Origin: Anaerolineaceae bacterium
GTDB lineage: Bacteria > Chloroflexota > Anaerolineae > Anaerolineales > Anaerolineaceae
Assembly (NCBI GenBank): GCA_011620445.1
Contig: WOZB01000250.1
Span: forward strand, 1-6,842
Direction: 5' to 3'
DNA: 6,842 nucleotides
Positions 5,796 through 6,842 of this stretch are shown piece by piece. The translations under genes and the position numbers were made by a program. The notes beneath the pieces were generated by a model. The model saw only the letters and a program-made list of their open reading frames with translations, had not been told where the DNA came from and made no database searches. Within the stretch, counting starts at the first letter, position 1, and each line of letters begins with the position of its first letter.

Positions 5796-6842
5796 AGGTT
5801 CACCTCATTGAGATAAGCGATGATTTCACTTATTTTAACGGCATTGCCTTCTTCGATGGCACAGATACAGTTTTGTTCGTATTGAGCCAGCGTAGCTGCA
5901 TCCACAGGGGCGTTAGCCCAGGCTTTTCGGGCACCAACAAAATTGCCGACCGCGGTCCGGCGCATGATGCCGCGGATGTCGGTTGGAGCTCCCCGTGTGC
6001 AGGAGGGAACTTCGCAGAACCTGCAGCGCATGGCTCCGCGCATAATGGCCGCATCGGCTTGATTGTAACCTTCGAAAAGCCTGTCGGCGGTGAAGGGCTT
6101 TTCCACCATTCGAACGTAGTTTTTCATTCTCGGGTTAAAAATAAAAGGTTCTTTCCCTAATTTTTTGAGTACAACATTGGCAGCTGTAAGCCCGGAAGTG
6201 GTTACGGTGGGTGTGCCCGTGCCCATAATGGTTGATTCGCCACAGCAGAAAAGATTGTCCAAGTCGGTGCGGATATGTTGCCTTTTGAACATATGCTGCC
6301 CCAACATTTGTTTAGGCCCGGCCACGGCGCCGCCATTCTTGAGGGTATAACGCTCGATGGTGCGTGGAGTGGCCACTTCAGCGTAGCGCACAGCCTGGCC
6401 AAAGCTCGGGAAGCGCTTCTCCAATACGGTGATAAGGCGTTTCTGTTCTTTCAGCTTTTTATCTTTGTATTCCTCAGGGCTATCGGATTCCCAGCTTTCA
6501 AAGGTGGGGCCGATGGCCAGTACGGTGTGTTCATCTTCGGCGCAGAGCGTTTTGTCGTCAATACTTAGCGTATAGGCAGTGACTTCACTCTCATCCAGCT
6601 TGTCGGGGTTGCCGATGAGCATCTCGATGGGGGCTGTGCCATCTGGGATGACTTCCCGGTCGACGACACTGTAGAGCACAACGCTTGGGTAGGTTGGAAC
6701 CTGTTTTTTGGCCCAATCCCTACGGCGAGGAGTGGTAAAGGCGGGGTCTAACAGTTTGCCGTATAGGTTCCAGACGGTGCCGTAATAGATGATGTTTTTC
6801 GCTTTGAGAGTGCGGCCATCTGCGAGTGCCACCCCGGCCAGC
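5792..6842 (-). CDS. FAD-dependent oxidoreductase, CrtI-like, with C-terminal Fe-S-like domain (5' end outside window)
   Basis: Only the last 349 residues are visible. The reading frame is open to the window edge, and the GTG at 6832 is an internal Val codon, not the start. Numbering from that Val, GESTIMGTGTPTVTTSGLTAANV (198-220) is the C-terminal FAD-binding segment of the phytoene desaturase-like family; the Rossmann region is beyond the edge. After it comes a roughly 100-residue extension resembling the N-terminal domain of the glutamate synthase small subunit and dihydropyrimidine dehydrogenase. It has C270-x2-C273-x4-C278-x3-A282-P, then TDI, a GNFVGARKAW helix, C322-x-C324 and AVKISEIIAYL. 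The usual fourth cysteine before Pro is Ala and the CGRVCP block is absent, so probably at most one cluster remains. The extension suggests an electron entry or docking function. The stop overlaps the next gene's start by 4 bp, suggesting a partner enzyme. Confidence 0.82.
   Translation of the reverse strand, partial: LAGVALADGRTLKAKNIIYYGTVWNLYGKLLDPAFTTPRRRDWAKKQVPTYPSVVLYSVVDREVIPDGTAPIEMLIGNPDKLDESEVTAYTLSIDDKTLCAEDEHTVLAIGPTFESWESDSPEEYKDKKLKEQKRLITVLEKRFPSFGQAVRYAEVATPRTIERYTLKNGGAVAGPKQMLGQHMFKRQHIRTDLDNLFCCGESTIMGTGTPTVTTSGLTAANVVLKKLGKEPFIFNPRMKNYVRMVEKPFTADRLFEGYNQADAAIMRGAMRCRFCEVPSCTRGAPTDIRGIMRRTAVGNFVGARKAWANAPVDAATLAQYEQNCICAIEEGNAVKISEIIAYLNEVNL
5801..5806 (-). promoter_or_regulatory. 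Ribosome binding site deciding a TTG start
   Basis: On the minus strand GAGGTG (followed by A, giving the 7-nt GAGGTGA complementary to the 16S rRNA tail) lies 5 nt before the TTG at 5795. It sits inside the last codons of the upstream oxidoreductase gene. Together with the TTGA overlap it indicates translational coupling of the two genes. Confidence 0.75.

Noticed and set aside
6202..6832. GTG at 6832 as a start codon for the last minus-strand gene
   Set aside because: The frame stays open to the window edge and the FAD-binding Rossmann domain would be missing, so the GTG is an internal valine codon of a gene that begins outside the window.

Overview
This is a bacterial window of mixed, roughly mid-range GC content. 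It holds five protein genes in three transcription units. Nothing in it fixes the taxonomy. The gene families and codon use would fit an anaerobic Chloroflexota (Anaerolineae-like) genome, but that is a low-confidence impression. I see no tRNA, rRNA, CRISPR array, transposase or phage gene.

Left part (1-2180). After a short leader with a four-copy 8-bp tandem repeat and a consensus extended -10 promoter, two plus-strand genes lie 18 bp apart. The first is a full-length lipoate-protein ligase A. The second is a ribokinase of the PfkB family. They look like one operon, although lipoate salvage and ribose phosphorylation have no obvious metabolic link. A stem-loop with a T-tract spans the ribokinase stop codon.

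Middle (2162-2960). About 800 bp lack a convincing protein gene. The stretch from about 2480 to 2730 contains a second extended -10 motif, a perfect 10-bp palindrome and three strong consecutive hairpins. It could encode an unrecognised structured RNA or be the scar of a lost element. A separate TATAAT box with a short inverted repeat and a good Shine-Dalgarno precede the next gene. That gene (2961-4052, plus) is a DUF2804-family protein of unknown function.

Right part (4227-6842, minus). Two FAD-dependent oxidoreductases of the phytoene desaturase/CrtI-like type run toward the DUF2804 gene. The upstream one is cut by the window edge. It ends in an unusual C-terminal extension resembling the N-terminal iron-sulfur domain of the glutamate synthase small subunit, but with some ligand cysteines missing. 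The downstream one starts at a TTG codon that overlaps the upstream stop codon (TTGA) behind a strong Shine-Dalgarno, so the pair is probably translationally coupled and may act as a redox complex. Their substrate cannot be read from the window, which holds no carotenoid gene such as a phytoene synthase. The convergent gap (4053-4226) holds two inverted repeats.

The most interesting items are the oxidoreductase pair with its tail-end, incomplete Fe-S domain, and the hairpin-dense non-coding block before the DUF2804 gene.
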